Part shown: piece after piece, positions 43,864 to 52,845 of the stretch | How the letters are laid out: the number at the start of each line of letters is the position of its first letter | How positions within the stretch are numbered: the stretch's first letter is position 1 | NCBI RefSeq assembly: GCF_900141855.1 | Contig: NZ_FQYU01000001.1 | Span: 407,402-471,401 of the forward strand | Direction of reading: 5' to 3' | DNA: 64,000 nt | DNA from: Pseudozobellia thermophila | GTDB taxonomy: Bacteria > Bacteroidota > Bacteroidia > Flavobacteriales > Flavobacteriaceae | Translations under genes and position numbers: made by a program | Notes under the pieces: generated by a model | The model's database searches: none | What the model saw: only the letters and a program-made list of their open reading frames with translations | Told to the model about the DNA's origin: nothing

Positions 43864-45229
43864 TTACACTCTAAGCCTTTGTCCTGAGTGTTTAAGAAGG
43901 GTGGATGCCAAGATCGTTTTTGAAAACGAAAAGGTATATATGCTAAAGCGTTGCCCTGAGCACGGAGCCTCAAAGGTGCTTATTGCCGATGATATCGAAT
44001 ATTACAAGAACATCCGAAACTATAACAAAGCCTCTGAGTACCCGAAAACCTTTAATACGAAAACGCATTACGGTTGCCCCTACGATTGTGGCCTGTGCCC
44101 CGATCACGAACAGCATTCTTGCCTAACCGTGGTGGAGTTAACGGACCGTTGCAACCTTACCTGCCCTACCTGCTATGCCGGGTCATCGCCCACCTATGGT
44201 AGGCACCGTACATTGGCGGAGGTAAAATCGATGTTGGATGCCATCGTAAGGAACGAAGGCGAGCCCGATGTGGTACAGCTCAGCGGTGGCGAGCCTACCC
44301 TACACCCCGATTTCCTTGAAATTCTGGACTACTGCAAAACCTTGCCCTTTCGCCATTTGATGGTCAACACCAACGGTATAAAAATTGCGAAGGACTTTGG
44401 CTTTGCCGAGAAACTGGCCACCTATATGCCCGATTTTGAGATTTACCTGCAGTTCGATTCCTTGAACAACGAGGTTTTACAAACCCTACGCGGGGCAGAT
44501 TTGGCCGACATTCGTTTAAAGGCACTGGAACACCTAAATAGGCTGAACCTTTCCACAACCTTGGTGGTTACGCTTCAAAAAGGCCTTAACGACCATGAAA
44601 TGGGAGAGACCATAGACTTTGCCCTTCGTCAAAAATGTGTGCGGGGAGTTACCTTTCAACCTACACAGATCGCCGGGCGTTTAGAGCATTTTGATGTCGA
44701 TGAAAATCGAATTACCCTCACCGAGGTACGTAGAAAAATACTGGAGCAGTCCCCTATTTTTGAACCCGACGATCTAATACCGGTGCCCTGCAACCCCGAT
44801 GCCCTGGTCATGGCCTATGCCCTAAAGATAGACGGCGAAGTGAGTCCTTTGACCCGATATATCAACCCCGATGATCTATTGAACGAAGGAAAAAATACGA
44901 TCATCTACGAGCAAGACGAGCAACTGCACGGAAAAATGATCGCGCTTTTTAGTACGGGCAACTCGGTAGAAAAAGCATCGGAAAACCTACAGAGCATCAT
45001 GTGTTGCCTGCCCGAAATAGATGCCCCCGAATTGGGGTACGACAATCTTTTTCGCATCATCATCATGCAGTTTATCGATGCCCATAATTTTGATGTCAGG
45101 GCGATCAAAAAATCGTGTGTCCATATCGTGAACAAAGACAATAAGATAATCCCTTTTGAAACGATGAACCTGTTTTACAGGGATGATAAAATAAACCGAT
45201 TGAAAGAACTACAAAACGAAACGCCATGA
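43835..45229 (+). CDS. Multi-cysteine radical SAM protein (Tes/MJ0619-like)
   Basis: The 464-residue protein has an N-terminal CPEC (16-19) and RCPEHG (Cys 40, His 43), a second cluster GCPYDCGLCPDH (Cys 81, 85, 88, and Cys 96), the radical SAM CxxxCxxC at Cys 106, 110 and 113 (TDRCNLTCPTC), QLSGGEPTLHPD for SAM and, late, VPCNPDALV and SIMCC. This multi-cluster layout recalls MJ0619/Tes proteins, radical SAM enzymes that join lipid tails in archaea. It overlaps an Lgt-like gene (29 bases) and is followed by a small membrane protein (ATGATGA overlap). A lipid substrate is inference. Confidence 0.8.
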   Translation: MPEKNYVYYDYTLSLCPECLRRVDAKIVFENEKVYMLKRCPEHGASKVLIADDIEYYKNIRNYNKASEYPKTFNTKTHYGCPYDCGLCPDHEQHSCLTVVELTDRCNLTCPTCYAGSSPTYGRHRTLAEVKSMLDAIVRNEGEPDVVQLSGGEPTLHPDFLEILDYCKTLPFRHLMVNTNGIKIAKDFGFAEKLATYMPDFEIYLQFDSLNNEVLQTLRGADLADIRLKALEHLNRLNLSTTLVVTLQKGLNDHEMGETIDFALRQKCVRGVTFQPTQIAGRLEHFDVDENRITLTEVRRKILEQSPIFEPDDLIPVPCNPDALVMAYALKIDGEVSPLTRYINPDDLLNEGKNTIIYEQDEQLHGKMIALFSTGNSVEKASENLQSIMCCLPEIDAPELGYDNLFRIIIMQFIDAHNFDVRAIKKSCVHIVNKDNKIIPFETMNLFYRDDKINRLKELQNETP

Positions 45230-45441
45230 TGAATTTACCCTTGGAAGTCGGAAACCTGGACGGCCTGGTCACCCTCCTCTTTTTAATCATGTTCGGCCCC
45301 GCTATTGTTTTTCTTATCATCGGGGTGGTCTTGTTGTCAAAACAGAAAAAGAAGCCCGGCAAAATATTCGTAATCCTTGCCGGGGTCTACCTGCTTATCA
45401 GTTTGGGGGTTTGCGGCACTATTCTGATTGGTATGCCATAG
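45226..45441 (+). CDS. Small membrane protein, 71 residues
   Basis: Two hydrophobic helices (LVTLLFLIMFGPAIVFLIIG and IFVILAGVYLLISLG) are joined by a basic loop, LLSKQKKKPGK. Its ATG overlaps the stop of the radical SAM gene, and it ends two bases before the converging TonB receptor gene. Tight coupling suggests a role with the Lgt-like and radical SAM proteins. No family is recognised. Confidence 0.65.
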   Translation: MMNLPLEVGNLDGLVTLLFLIMFGPAIVFLIIGVVLLSKQKKKPGKIFVILAGVYLLISLGVCGTILIGMP

Positions 45442-45443
45442 CC

Positions 45444-47864
45444 TTATATTCTACTATCCTCTTCCGTGCTCTTATACTTTTGGTTGTCACGGATTTTCGT
45501 GTTGCCGAACTTATACCGGAAGCCCAGGGTAAACAAGCGGTTCTCTCCCCTTCGCAAGGTAGAATTGTCCTGGTCCAGGTATTTTCTTGTGGTATATCGG
45601 TTTCCTTGGTTAAAAATGTCGTTGACCCCTATGGATAGACTGGCCTTTTTGTTCCAAAACGTTTTTCGGAACAGGAGGTCCAGGGCACTTAGGGAATCGT
45701 ACCTCATGTTCCTCGAAAGCAAGGGGGCATAATAGATAAAGCTCAGGTCGGCGGTAAGCGAGCCATCCTTGAGAAAGGAAAAACCGTTATTGGTCTTCAT
45801 AAACCAGCTGAAGAGTTGGTTTTCGACAGGTACATCGGAATCAAGGCCTTTAAAACGGATTTTCTCTTGGTAAAAACTGGCGAGAAGATAGCAGTCCCAA
45901 AAGGAGGTAATGTCTTTGTTCAAGATCAGGTCGACGCCGTAATTATAGTTTCGGTCGACGTTTTTGTGGATAAAGCGCAGCCAATGAAGGTCGTTGTCCT
46001 GAAACACGAACTCGCCCAAGCCGTTGACCTCGTTCTTGTAAAACAACTCAATGGTATAACTTTTTTTAAAGGTATATCCGACGGCAGCATAACTCGTGGT
46101 AGCGGGCAATAGCTCGGGATTGCCCTCAATGGTCGTAAAGTTGCTCTCAAAGATTTGAAAGGGGTTGATGGAAGCATAGCGGGGCCTTTCGATCCTTCGG
46201 TAATAATAGGCCTTAAAACTATGGTCCGAAAGCGGGGTATAATCCATTGAAACGGATGGGAACCATTCCAAATAGTGGTTGTCCCTGCTGTCCTGGCCCA
46301 GGCTCCATACCCCTTGGGTATCGGTATATTCGCCCCTGAGTCCGCCCTTTAATCTCCATTGCTTCCATTCGGCATTGATCGAGGCGTATCCGGCAAATAT
46401 CGACTCGTCGTACTTGAAGGTGCCTGCCCCCGTCGGCGAAGCACCGGGGGTTTCGAGGTCGAACCCCTCTTGCAGCACGATGTTCTTCGAAGCGATATCG
46501 GCGTATTTGAGTCCGGTCTCCAATTTGACCGAGCTTCCCAGGGGTGTCGAAAAGTCGGCCCGTAGGCCGTACAAGTTAATATACTGTTCGGTATTAATGC
46601 TAAAGTCGTTTCGGGTCAAATATTGACCGTCCAAATCGTAGAAGTCGGTGTCGAGCCTTTGGGCCTCGCTGTTGTCGTAAAAGGTATAATGCCCGTTTAG
46701 GGTAATTTCCGCCCCCTTGTCGTTCAGTTGGTGTTCGTAGTCGACGTAGTACGAAGTATTGATTTCCCTTTCCTGTGAACGGTTGTAACTTTCAAAATGC
46801 GAGTACAGGCTGTCGCCCTCAATATCCGTTACATTGTTATAGTGCCTTTCGATATCGGGCTGCCAAAGGGTAATGGCCGAAAGGCTTAAATGGCTTTTGT
46901 CGCCCAGGTCGTAATCGAAAAAGGCCGAGAGGTTGTGTTGCTCGCTGCGCTTGACGTGGTCTTGTTGGCCCAACCAGGTCGAAAACGTGTCGGGGCCGTC
47001 GAAAAAATGGGTGCGGTCGGTGAACTTTACCACCGTTCTCCGGTGTTTAAAATTGTAGTTGAGAGAAAAGCTGGTCTTCTTTCCCTTAAAATAATGTTCG
47101 GTGCCCACGGTGTGCTTGGGCAAAATGCCCTGAACGTAATTATTGTAAATGGCCCCGTTGTACCCTGCCACAAGGTTCTTTTTCATTTTGATGTTGATCA
47201 GGGCATTGTCTTCGGCACTGTATTTGGCCGGGGGCGTGGTAATCACCTCTATGGCCTCGACGGAGCTGGCCGAGGTGCCGGACAAGAGGTTGATGATGTC
47301 GCCTTTGGGCAGATGTACCTTACGGCCGTTGATAAGAACACCTATCTGGCTGCTGCCGTTCACCTGTAACTTGTCGTTGACGATCAATACCCCCGGGGTC
47401 CGCCTGAGTACTTCCCAGATCTCGCTATCGGCCAAAGCGGTATTTTCAATATTAAATACCAATCGGTCTACTTGCCGCTCGAGCCTGGGCTTCCGCTGGC
47501 TGACCACGACTTCCTCCAATTGCGATGCCGTAAGCAGCTCCAAGGGTTCCGCCTGAAGGTCGCCCTTGAGGTCGATCTTACGCCATTCCGATTCGTTCCC
47601 CAAAAAACTGGCCTTTAGAAAATAGGGGCCGGCCTTTATGTTTTCTATGAGGTAATTTCCTTCGTCATCGGTACTGGCCCCATTGACCAAGGTAGAATCC
47701 GTAGTCCGGAGCAGCACCACGTGGGCAAAGGCAACGGGCAGCCGTGCCTCATCGTTTACCCTACCCGAAACTGAAAAACTTTGGGAAAATACAGGTAAGC
47801 TAAAGAGCAAAAAAAACAAAACGGGGCAAAAACGAGTTCTCAATTTGTCTGTTCGAATGAGCAT
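45444..47864 (-). CDS. TonB-dependent receptor, outer membrane beta-barrel (OMP_b-brl_3) family
   Basis: The 806-residue protein has a signal (VLFFLLFSLPVFSQ), a CarboxypepD_reg-like domain (about 30-115), a plug (about 125-225, with EVLRRTPGVLIVNDKLQVNG and SVEAIEVITTPPAKYSAEDNA) and a large barrel ending near GFRYKFGN. It lacks a SusD partner, so it is probably a receptor for a peptide, siderophore or other small ligand. The ATG at 47864 touches the last base of a promoter -7 element, so translation may really start at the TTG at 47843. Confidence 0.9.
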   Translation of the reverse strand: MLIRTDKLRTRFCPVLFFLLFSLPVFSQSFSVSGRVNDEARLPVAFAHVVLLRTTDSTLVNGASTDDEGNYLIENIKAGPYFLKASFLGNESEWRKIDLKGDLQAEPLELLTASQLEEVVVSQRKPRLERQVDRLVFNIENTALADSEIWEVLRRTPGVLIVNDKLQVNGSSQIGVLINGRKVHLPKGDIINLLSGTSASSVEAIEVITTPPAKYSAEDNALINIKMKKNLVAGYNGAIYNNYVQGILPKHTVGTEHYFKGKKTSFSLNYNFKHRRTVVKFTDRTHFFDGPDTFSTWLGQQDHVKRSEQHNLSAFFDYDLGDKSHLSLSAITLWQPDIERHYNNVTDIEGDSLYSHFESYNRSQEREINTSYYVDYEHQLNDKGAEITLNGHYTFYDNSEAQRLDTDFYDLDGQYLTRNDFSINTEQYINLYGLRADFSTPLGSSVKLETGLKYADIASKNIVLQEGFDLETPGASPTGAGTFKYDESIFAGYASINAEWKQWRLKGGLRGEYTDTQGVWSLGQDSRDNHYLEWFPSVSMDYTPLSDHSFKAYYYRRIERPRYASINPFQIFESNFTTIEGNPELLPATTSYAAVGYTFKKSYTIELFYKNEVNGLGEFVFQDNDLHWLRFIHKNVDRNYNYGVDLILNKDITSFWDCYLLASFYQEKIRFKGLDSDVPVENQLFSWFMKTNNGFSFLKDGSLTADLSFIYYAPLLSRNMRYDSLSALDLLFRKTFWNKKASLSIGVNDIFNQGNRYTTRKYLDQDNSTLRRGENRLFTLGFRYKFGNTKIRDNQKYKSTEEDSRI

Positions 47865-47895
47865 CAAATCTAATAAACAAGGTAAAATCTTACAA
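47865..47895 (-). promoter_or_regulatory. Promoter of the TonB receptor gene
   Basis: On the minus strand TTG (47895-47893), a 20-base spacer and TAGATTTG (47872-47865) match the Bacteroidota -33/-7 consensus. Transcription would start within the first codons of the annotated ORF, supporting a downstream start. Confidence 0.55.
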
Positions 47896-48059
47896 GTATA
47901 AATTTATTATATTACAATGAGCAAGGTAACTTTTTATCTATCAATCGCTTAAGCGCTGCCTAATTGCCTTTTAGCCATGCACGCTTCGCTTGAACGGCCT
48001 TCTCTTAACGGTTTATGGCCCAAGTGTTTGATATTTAATAAAAACGTAGTAAAATAACT

Positions 48060-48067
48060 TATCTTTG
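48060..48067 (+). promoter_or_regulatory. -7 element before lepA
   Basis: TATCTTTG fits TAnnTTTG and ends 25 bases before the lepA ATG. The nearest TTG upstream is about 29 bases away, farther than usual. Confidence 0.5.
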
Positions 48068-48092
48068 CGCCCTTAACCGCTGTTCAGCTGCT

Positions 48093-49889
48093 ATGAAGAA
48101 CATCAGAAACTTTTGCATCATTGCCCATATTGACCATGGTAAAAGTACCTTGGCCGATCGTCTATTGGATTTTACGGGTTCCGTTACCGCCCGTGAAAAA
48201 AAAGAGCAACTGCTCGACAATATGGACCTCGAACGCGAACGGGGCATTACCATTAAGAGCCATGCGATCCAAATGGACTATGTGTACAAAGGTGAAAGCT
48301 ATGTGTTGAACCTGATCGACACCCCGGGCCATGTCGATTTCTCCTATGAGGTATCGCGTTCGATCGCCGCCTGTGAAGGGGCGCTTCTCGTGGTCGATGC
48401 CGCACAGAGCATTCAGGCCCAGACCATTTCCAACCTTTACTTGGCCTTGGAGAACGATCTGGAGATCATTCCCATATTGAACAAGGTAGACCTGCCCAGT
48501 GCCAACCCCGAGGAAGTGACCGACGATATCGTAGACCTCTTGGGCTGTACGGCGGAGGAAGTAATACCGGCCAGTGCCAAGACCGGCATCGGGATCGAGG
48601 CCATCTTGGAAGCCATTATAGAACGGATTCCCGCACCCGAGGGCAACCCCGACGAACCTTTGCAGGCCTTGGTCTTCGACTCGGTATACAACCCTTTTAG
48701 GGGCGTTGAGACCTATTTTAGGGTCATCAACGGCGAAATCAAGAAAAACCAGAAGATAAAGTTCGTAGCGACCGATAAGAGTTACTATGCCGATGAGGTG
48801 GGTACCTTAAAACTGGTGCAACACCCGAAACAAAGTATAAAGGCGGGCGACGTGGGCTATTTGATCACCGGGATCAAGGACGCCCGTGAGGTGAAGGTCG
48901 GCGATACCATTACCGATGCCGACAACCCCACAAAGAATGCCATTGCGGGCTTTGAGGATGTAAAGCCGATGGTTTTTGCGGGCATCTATCCCGTAGACAC
49001 CGAAGACTTTGAAGAACTGCGGTCTTCCATGGAAAAACTGCAGTTAAACGACGCCTCCTTGGTATTTACCCCTGAGAGCAGTGCCGCCCTTGGCTTTGGC
49101 TTTAGATGTGGTTTCTTGGGGATGCTCCACATGGAAATCATTCAGGAACGCCTCGAACGGGAGTTCAATATGACGGTGATTACCACGGTACCTAACGTAA
49201 GTTACCATGCCTATACGCGAAAGAACCCCGATCAACCCATCATCGTCAACAACCCCTCCGACCTGCCCGATCCCTCGGGAATCGACCGGGTAGAAGAGCC
49301 CTATATCAAGGCGACCATTATCACCAAGGCCGATTTTGTGGGCAACGTCATGTCTTTGTGTATCGAAAAACGGGGCATTATTACCAACCAGACATACCTG
49401 ACCACCGAACGCGTCGAGCTCAGTTTCGACATGCCCCTGGCCGAGATCGTCTTCGACTTTTACGACCGTCTAAAGACCGTATCGAAAGGCTATGCCTCCT
49501 TCGACTACGCCCCGATCGGGATGCGGGTATCCAAATTGGTACGCGTCGATATCCTTTTAAACTCACAACCCGTGGACGCCCTGTCGGCCCTTATCCATGC
49601 CGACAATGCCCAGAGCATCGGTAAGAAAATGTGCGAAAAGCTGAAGGAACTGATTCCCCGCCAGCAATTCGATATCCCCATCCAGGCCGCCATCGGTGCG
49701 AAAATAATCTCGAGGGAGACCATAAAGGCCCTTCGTAAGGATGTGACCGCCAAATGTTACGGGGGCGATATCTCGCGAAAAAGAAAGCTCTTGGAAAAAC
49801 AGAAAAAAGGGAAAAAACGCATGCGCCAGGTAGGCAATGTCGAAATTCCCCAGCAAGCCTTTATGGCCGTATTGAAGCTAAACGATTAA
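48093..49889 (+). CDS. lepA: Elongation factor 4 (LepA)
   Basis: The 598-residue translational GTPase has the G motifs AHIDHGKST (G1), DTPGHVDF (G3) and NKVDLPSA (G4), then the LepA-specific C-terminal domain with [18 protein letters not shown] and [20 protein letters not shown]. It back-translocates or remodels ribosomes under stress. It is single-gene, with its own promoter element and a strong terminator. Confidence 0.98.
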   Translation: MKNIRNFCIIAHIDHGKSTLADRLLDFTGSVTAREKKEQLLDNMDLERERGITIKSHAIQMDYVYKGESYVLNLIDTPGHVDFSYEVSRSIAACEGALLVVDAAQSIQAQTISNLYLALENDLEIIPILNKVDLPSANPEEVTDDIVDLLGCTAEEVIPASAKTGIGIEAILEAIIERIPAPEGNPDEPLQALVFDSVYNPFRGVETYFRVINGEIKKNQKIKFVATDKSYYADEVGTLKLVQHPKQSIKAGDVGYLITGIKDAREVKVGDTITDADNPTKNAIAGFEDVKPMVFAGIYPVDTEDFEELRSSMEKLQLNDASLVFTPESSAALGFGFRCGFLGMLHMEIIQERLEREFNMTVITTVPNVSYHAYTRKNPDQPIIVNNPSDLPDPSGIDRVEEPYIKATIITKADFVGNVMSLCIEKRGIITNQTYLTTERVELSFDMPLAEIVFDFYDRLKTVSKGYASFDYAPIGMRVSKLVRVDILLNSQPVDALSALIHADNAQSIGKKMCEKLKELIPRQQFDIPIQAAIGAKIISRETIKALRKDVTAKCYGGDISRKRKLLEKQKKGKKRMRQVGNVEIPQQAFMAVLKLND

Positions 49890-49927
49890 AAAAAGTCCCT
49901 TACATCTAAGTTTGTAAGGGACTTTCT
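49888..49927. terminator. Bidirectional terminator between lepA and the lipocalin-like gene
   Basis: A 13-base stem, AAAGTCCCTTACA at 49892-49904 paired with TGTAAGGGACTTT at 49913-49925, has an 8-base loop. An A run on the left gives a long T tail for the minus strand, and a short T tract follows on the plus strand. It serves both converging genes. Confidence 0.85.
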
Positions 49928-49947
49928 ATTTTCATCGGGCCTATGGC

Positions 49948-50319
49948 CTATTCTTTCATGGCTATCAAAGCCCCTCCTTTTTCCAAAGTGGTTTCTCCCA
50001 GGAGCTCCCCAATGGTGAAGGTTTCGTTATTGCGCACCCCTTCTTCCGCATAGTCCACCTCGTAACCCTCGTCCGTTTTGGTCCAAATAAAATCGGTCTC
50101 CCGGTTCACTTGGCCATTGGTCGTATCGGTGTACGCTCCCGTATGGTCCTCCTCAAAAATCCATATATCCTTATAGGTCGTGGTTTCCCCTCCTTCGGGC
50201 GTAATACTCGATTCACTCACCCAGGTACCGACGATCGGATCCGTGTCGTCATCATCTTTTGAACAATTGGTAAAGGCGACCATGCTGGCCAAGGCAAGGA
50301 ATAAAATAGGTTTTTTCAT
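49948..50319 (-). CDS. Lipocalin-like lipoprotein
   Basis: The 123-residue protein has a lipoprotein signal, FLALASMVAFTNC (Cys 19), then a Ser/Asp-rich linker (SKDDDDTDP) and a single lipocalin-type barrel starting IVGTWVSESS with FEEDHTG. Small secreted barrels of this kind are frequent in Flavobacteriaceae. Ligand and function are unknown. Confidence 0.75.
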   Translation of the reverse strand: MKKPILFLALASMVAFTNCSKDDDDTDPIVGTWVSESSITPEGGETTTYKDIWIFEEDHTGAYTDTTNGQVNRETDFIWTKTDEGYEVDYAEEGVRNNETFTIGELLGETTLEKGGALIAMKE

Positions 50320-50707
50320 ACTAAGTTTGGGTTTTGGTTTGCATAAAATTGAATTACCTCAAAAACGTTGGGAACATTCAAATATTGTAGGAAAATTAAC
50401 ATAGGACTTGCCGTCTTGGGTGAAGCGTAGGCACCAGAAAGTAATAACGTATTGGTAATCAAACGTTTTGTCCCGGGTCGATACGGAAAGTGTTTTTTCT
50501 TATGTACGATTTCCTCACGGGGCATTGGGCAGACCTGTCAGTCCTCTTTCGAACAACCCCGCGACTGCCAAAGGAAAAGGACTGCCCGTATGGTGCATGT
50601 CGCACCTGATTACCGGATACCATCCCGCTGAGAGCGACCCATCCTTATGGGTAGAGAGGTCCGAATACCGTGCATTTTACTATCTTCATGGTCAAAACCA
50701 ACTCAAA
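50320..50707. other. Intergenic region upstream of the DUF4038 glycosidase
   Basis: The reading frame of the glycosidase is open across part of this area, but the signal peptide places the start at 50708. I see no convincing -7 element, repeat or other gene. Confidence 0.4.
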
Positions 50708-52345
50708 ATGAGGCCCTTTCCGTTTTATCTCCTTTTATGGATTCCTTTTTGTTTCACCATGGGCCAATCTTCTTCGGGGGATGTGGAACAATGGACGACC
50801 CTTGAAATCACCTTGGCCTCAAAAGAAGAATACAAGAACCCCTACACCGATGTCGAGGTTTGGGCCCTCTTTTACGATGAGCAAAACCGTGAATTTAAAA
50901 GGCCTGCCTTTTGGGACGGGGGCAACATCTGGAAAATACGCTTTGCACCGACTACCGCAAATACCTCGTGGAAGTGGACATCCTTTGCATCCAACAAAAA
51001 CGATGCTGGCCTGCACGGGCAGACGGGAATTTTTAGGTCCGTTCCCCATTCAGGTACCAACCCATTGCTCAAAAACGGCCTGTTGACCATGTCAAAAGGA
51101 CACCGGAGCATTGTGCACCATTCCGGAAAACCTTTTCTTATGGTGGCCGACACGCCCTGGGCCATCCCCTTTCGGGCCACAACGGAACAAGTGGAGACCT
51201 ATGCAAAAGACCGGCAGAAAAAAGGCTTTAATACGGTATTGCTGATGACCTTGCAACCCGACATGAAGGCCGAGGGACCGAACAAACGAAATACCGAACA
51301 GGGGTTTAAAAGGGCTTTCAACGACTTGTCGGAAGGCAGCTTGAACCAGATGAACGTCGATTACTTTCAATATTACGATAAGATCATAAACATCCTTATA
51401 GCCCATGAAATCGTACCGGTGCACCAACCTGTTTTTCACGGCTTCGGATGGAAGGGGCTCGATGTGCTGGGAAGGACCATCGATCCCAAGGAATATGAAC
51501 GCTATTGCAAATACCTGCTGGCCCGATACGGAAGCCTTCCTGCCATTTGGCTACTAGGCGGCGACCATAACGGCAAAGACCCCGGTATTCTTGAAAGCGG
51601 GGAAATGCTCGAGAAATGGGATTGCTACGCCCAACCTACAGGTATTCATTACAACCCCTGCGACGACTACCTCGCCTCTTGGGCAAAGGAAGGCAGCGAC
51701 CATTGTTTTCACTACAACAAAAGCCACCAAGCAGAGGAATGGCTCGATTTTCAATGGGCACAGACGGGCCATAACGGCGAACACCTATACCATAAAGTGG
51801 AACGCATGTACGCCAACCTTCCTACAAAGGGAAGTGCCAACGGCGAACCTACCTACGAAGGCATGGACAATGGTAAAAAGGGCCTGGGTTGGTGGCAGGG
51901 CGAAGAAGCATGGATGCAACTGATGCACGGGGGAACCATGGGCGTGGCGTACGGAGCGGCCACCCTTTGGCAATGGAAGATATCCCCTACCGAGGAAGGC
52001 TGGCAGGCGTGGACGGACCAGGCCACTTCGTGGAAGGAGGCCATGCAATTGGAAGGCGCTAGCCATGTAGGCCTTGTAGGAAAAATTCTAAAGGACTACG
52101 ACCTGACCGATATCGAGAAACGCTTTGACCTCGCCGAAGGCAAGCCCTTGTTGGCCAAGGAAGGCGAGTTGTATATCGCCTACCTCAACGAAGGGGGCTC
52201 CATAAAAATTCCCAGTGTGCCCTTGGGCCTGAATTACCATTGGGCAAACCCCAAAACAGGAGAAAAAATGCCGACAAAAACAGTTGGAGACCCCATCTTC
52301 ACAGCGCCTGACGCCCATCCGTGGGTACTTATAATAAGCAAATAG
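50708..52345 (+). CDS. DUF4038/DUF5060 glycoside hydrolase (GH140-like)
   Basis: The ATG at 50708 gives a 545-residue protein with a signal peptide (FPFYLLLWIPFCFTMGQ). A DUF5060 beta domain (about 20-105, TDVEVWALFYDEQNREFKRP) is followed by a TIM-barrel DUF4038 region (about 120-430: KPFLMVADTPWAIPFR, LPAIWLLGGDHNGKD and EPTYEGMDN) and a C-terminal DUF5605-like beta domain. The family contains apiosidases (GH140), with Asp and Glu catalytic residues probably in GGDHNGKD and PTYEGMDN. A periplasmic or secreted glycosidase is safe; substrate apiose-containing pectin is only a possibility. Confidence 0.8.
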   Translation: MRPFPFYLLLWIPFCFTMGQSSSGDVEQWTTLEITLASKEEYKNPYTDVEVWALFYDEQNREFKRPAFWDGGNIWKIRFAPTTANTSWKWTSFASNKNDAGLHGQTGIFRSVPHSGTNPLLKNGLLTMSKGHRSIVHHSGKPFLMVADTPWAIPFRATTEQVETYAKDRQKKGFNTVLLMTLQPDMKAEGPNKRNTEQGFKRAFNDLSEGSLNQMNVDYFQYYDKIINILIAHEIVPVHQPVFHGFGWKGLDVLGRTIDPKEYERYCKYLLARYGSLPAIWLLGGDHNGKDPGILESGEMLEKWDCYAQPTGIHYNPCDDYLASWAKEGSDHCFHYNKSHQAEEWLDFQWAQTGHNGEHLYHKVERMYANLPTKGSANGEPTYEGMDNGKKGLGWWQGEEAWMQLMHGGTMGVAYGAATLWQWKISPTEEGWQAWTDQATSWKEAMQLEGASHVGLVGKILKDYDLTDIEKRFDLAEGKPLLAKEGELYIAYLNEGGSIKIPSVPLGLNYHWANPKTGEKMPTKTVGDPIFTAPDAHPWVLIISK

Positions 52346-52611
52346 GGTGTATCGTTCTGTTCTCGCGATAAGAGCAGTCTACCCCGTATAAATTTGGACT
52401 TGCCCAAAGGTGTTTTTTTGGGTTTTGGTGTCCGTTTTTTCCGCAATTAAAAGAGGCCGTTTTTTTATCGATCCTTAACTTTTTAAGTATCAATGGCTTC
52501 TTGATATTTTAAAGATAATTCTTACATTTTTTCGTTCAACTGCACAATTTCAAACAATTTTTTGGCCTTCTTTCTGTTTTAGTTGTGTTGAATTTAGTTC
52601 CTCCAAAACCT

Positions 52612-52845
52612 ATGACAACTTATATTGCCAAATTTATTGCGAAACACGCATCAAGCGAAACCAAACAGCACTCCATCTTTATCTGGCGCCAAGAAAGTGG
52701 CGAAATCGATACTGAGCTCTTGGAAGATAAAATTAAGCGGGAGGCGGCGATACCCTTCTATCGTCTGGAACACGAAGACTACCACGAAATCGGTACGGAC
52801 GAGATATCGGTTACCGTTCTGAAAACAATGCCATTCTCGGGTTAA
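52612..52845 (+). CDS. Hypothetical protein, 77 residues
   Basis: The ATG at 52612 is preferred over a TTG nine codons earlier. The protein is small and charged, with no signal or membrane segment (YIAKFIAKHASS, then DTELLEDKIKREAAIPFYRL). It overlaps the converging antiporter gene end by four bases. No family is recognised. Confidence 0.5.
   Translation: MTTYIAKFIAKHASSETKQHSIFIWRQESGEIDTELLEDKIKREAAIPFYRLEHEDYHEIGTDEISVTVLKTMPFSG

Noticed and set aside
50468-50707. Extended N-terminus of the DUF4038 glycosidase
   Set aside because: The open frame has no usable context, and the signal peptide begins at the ATG at 50708.
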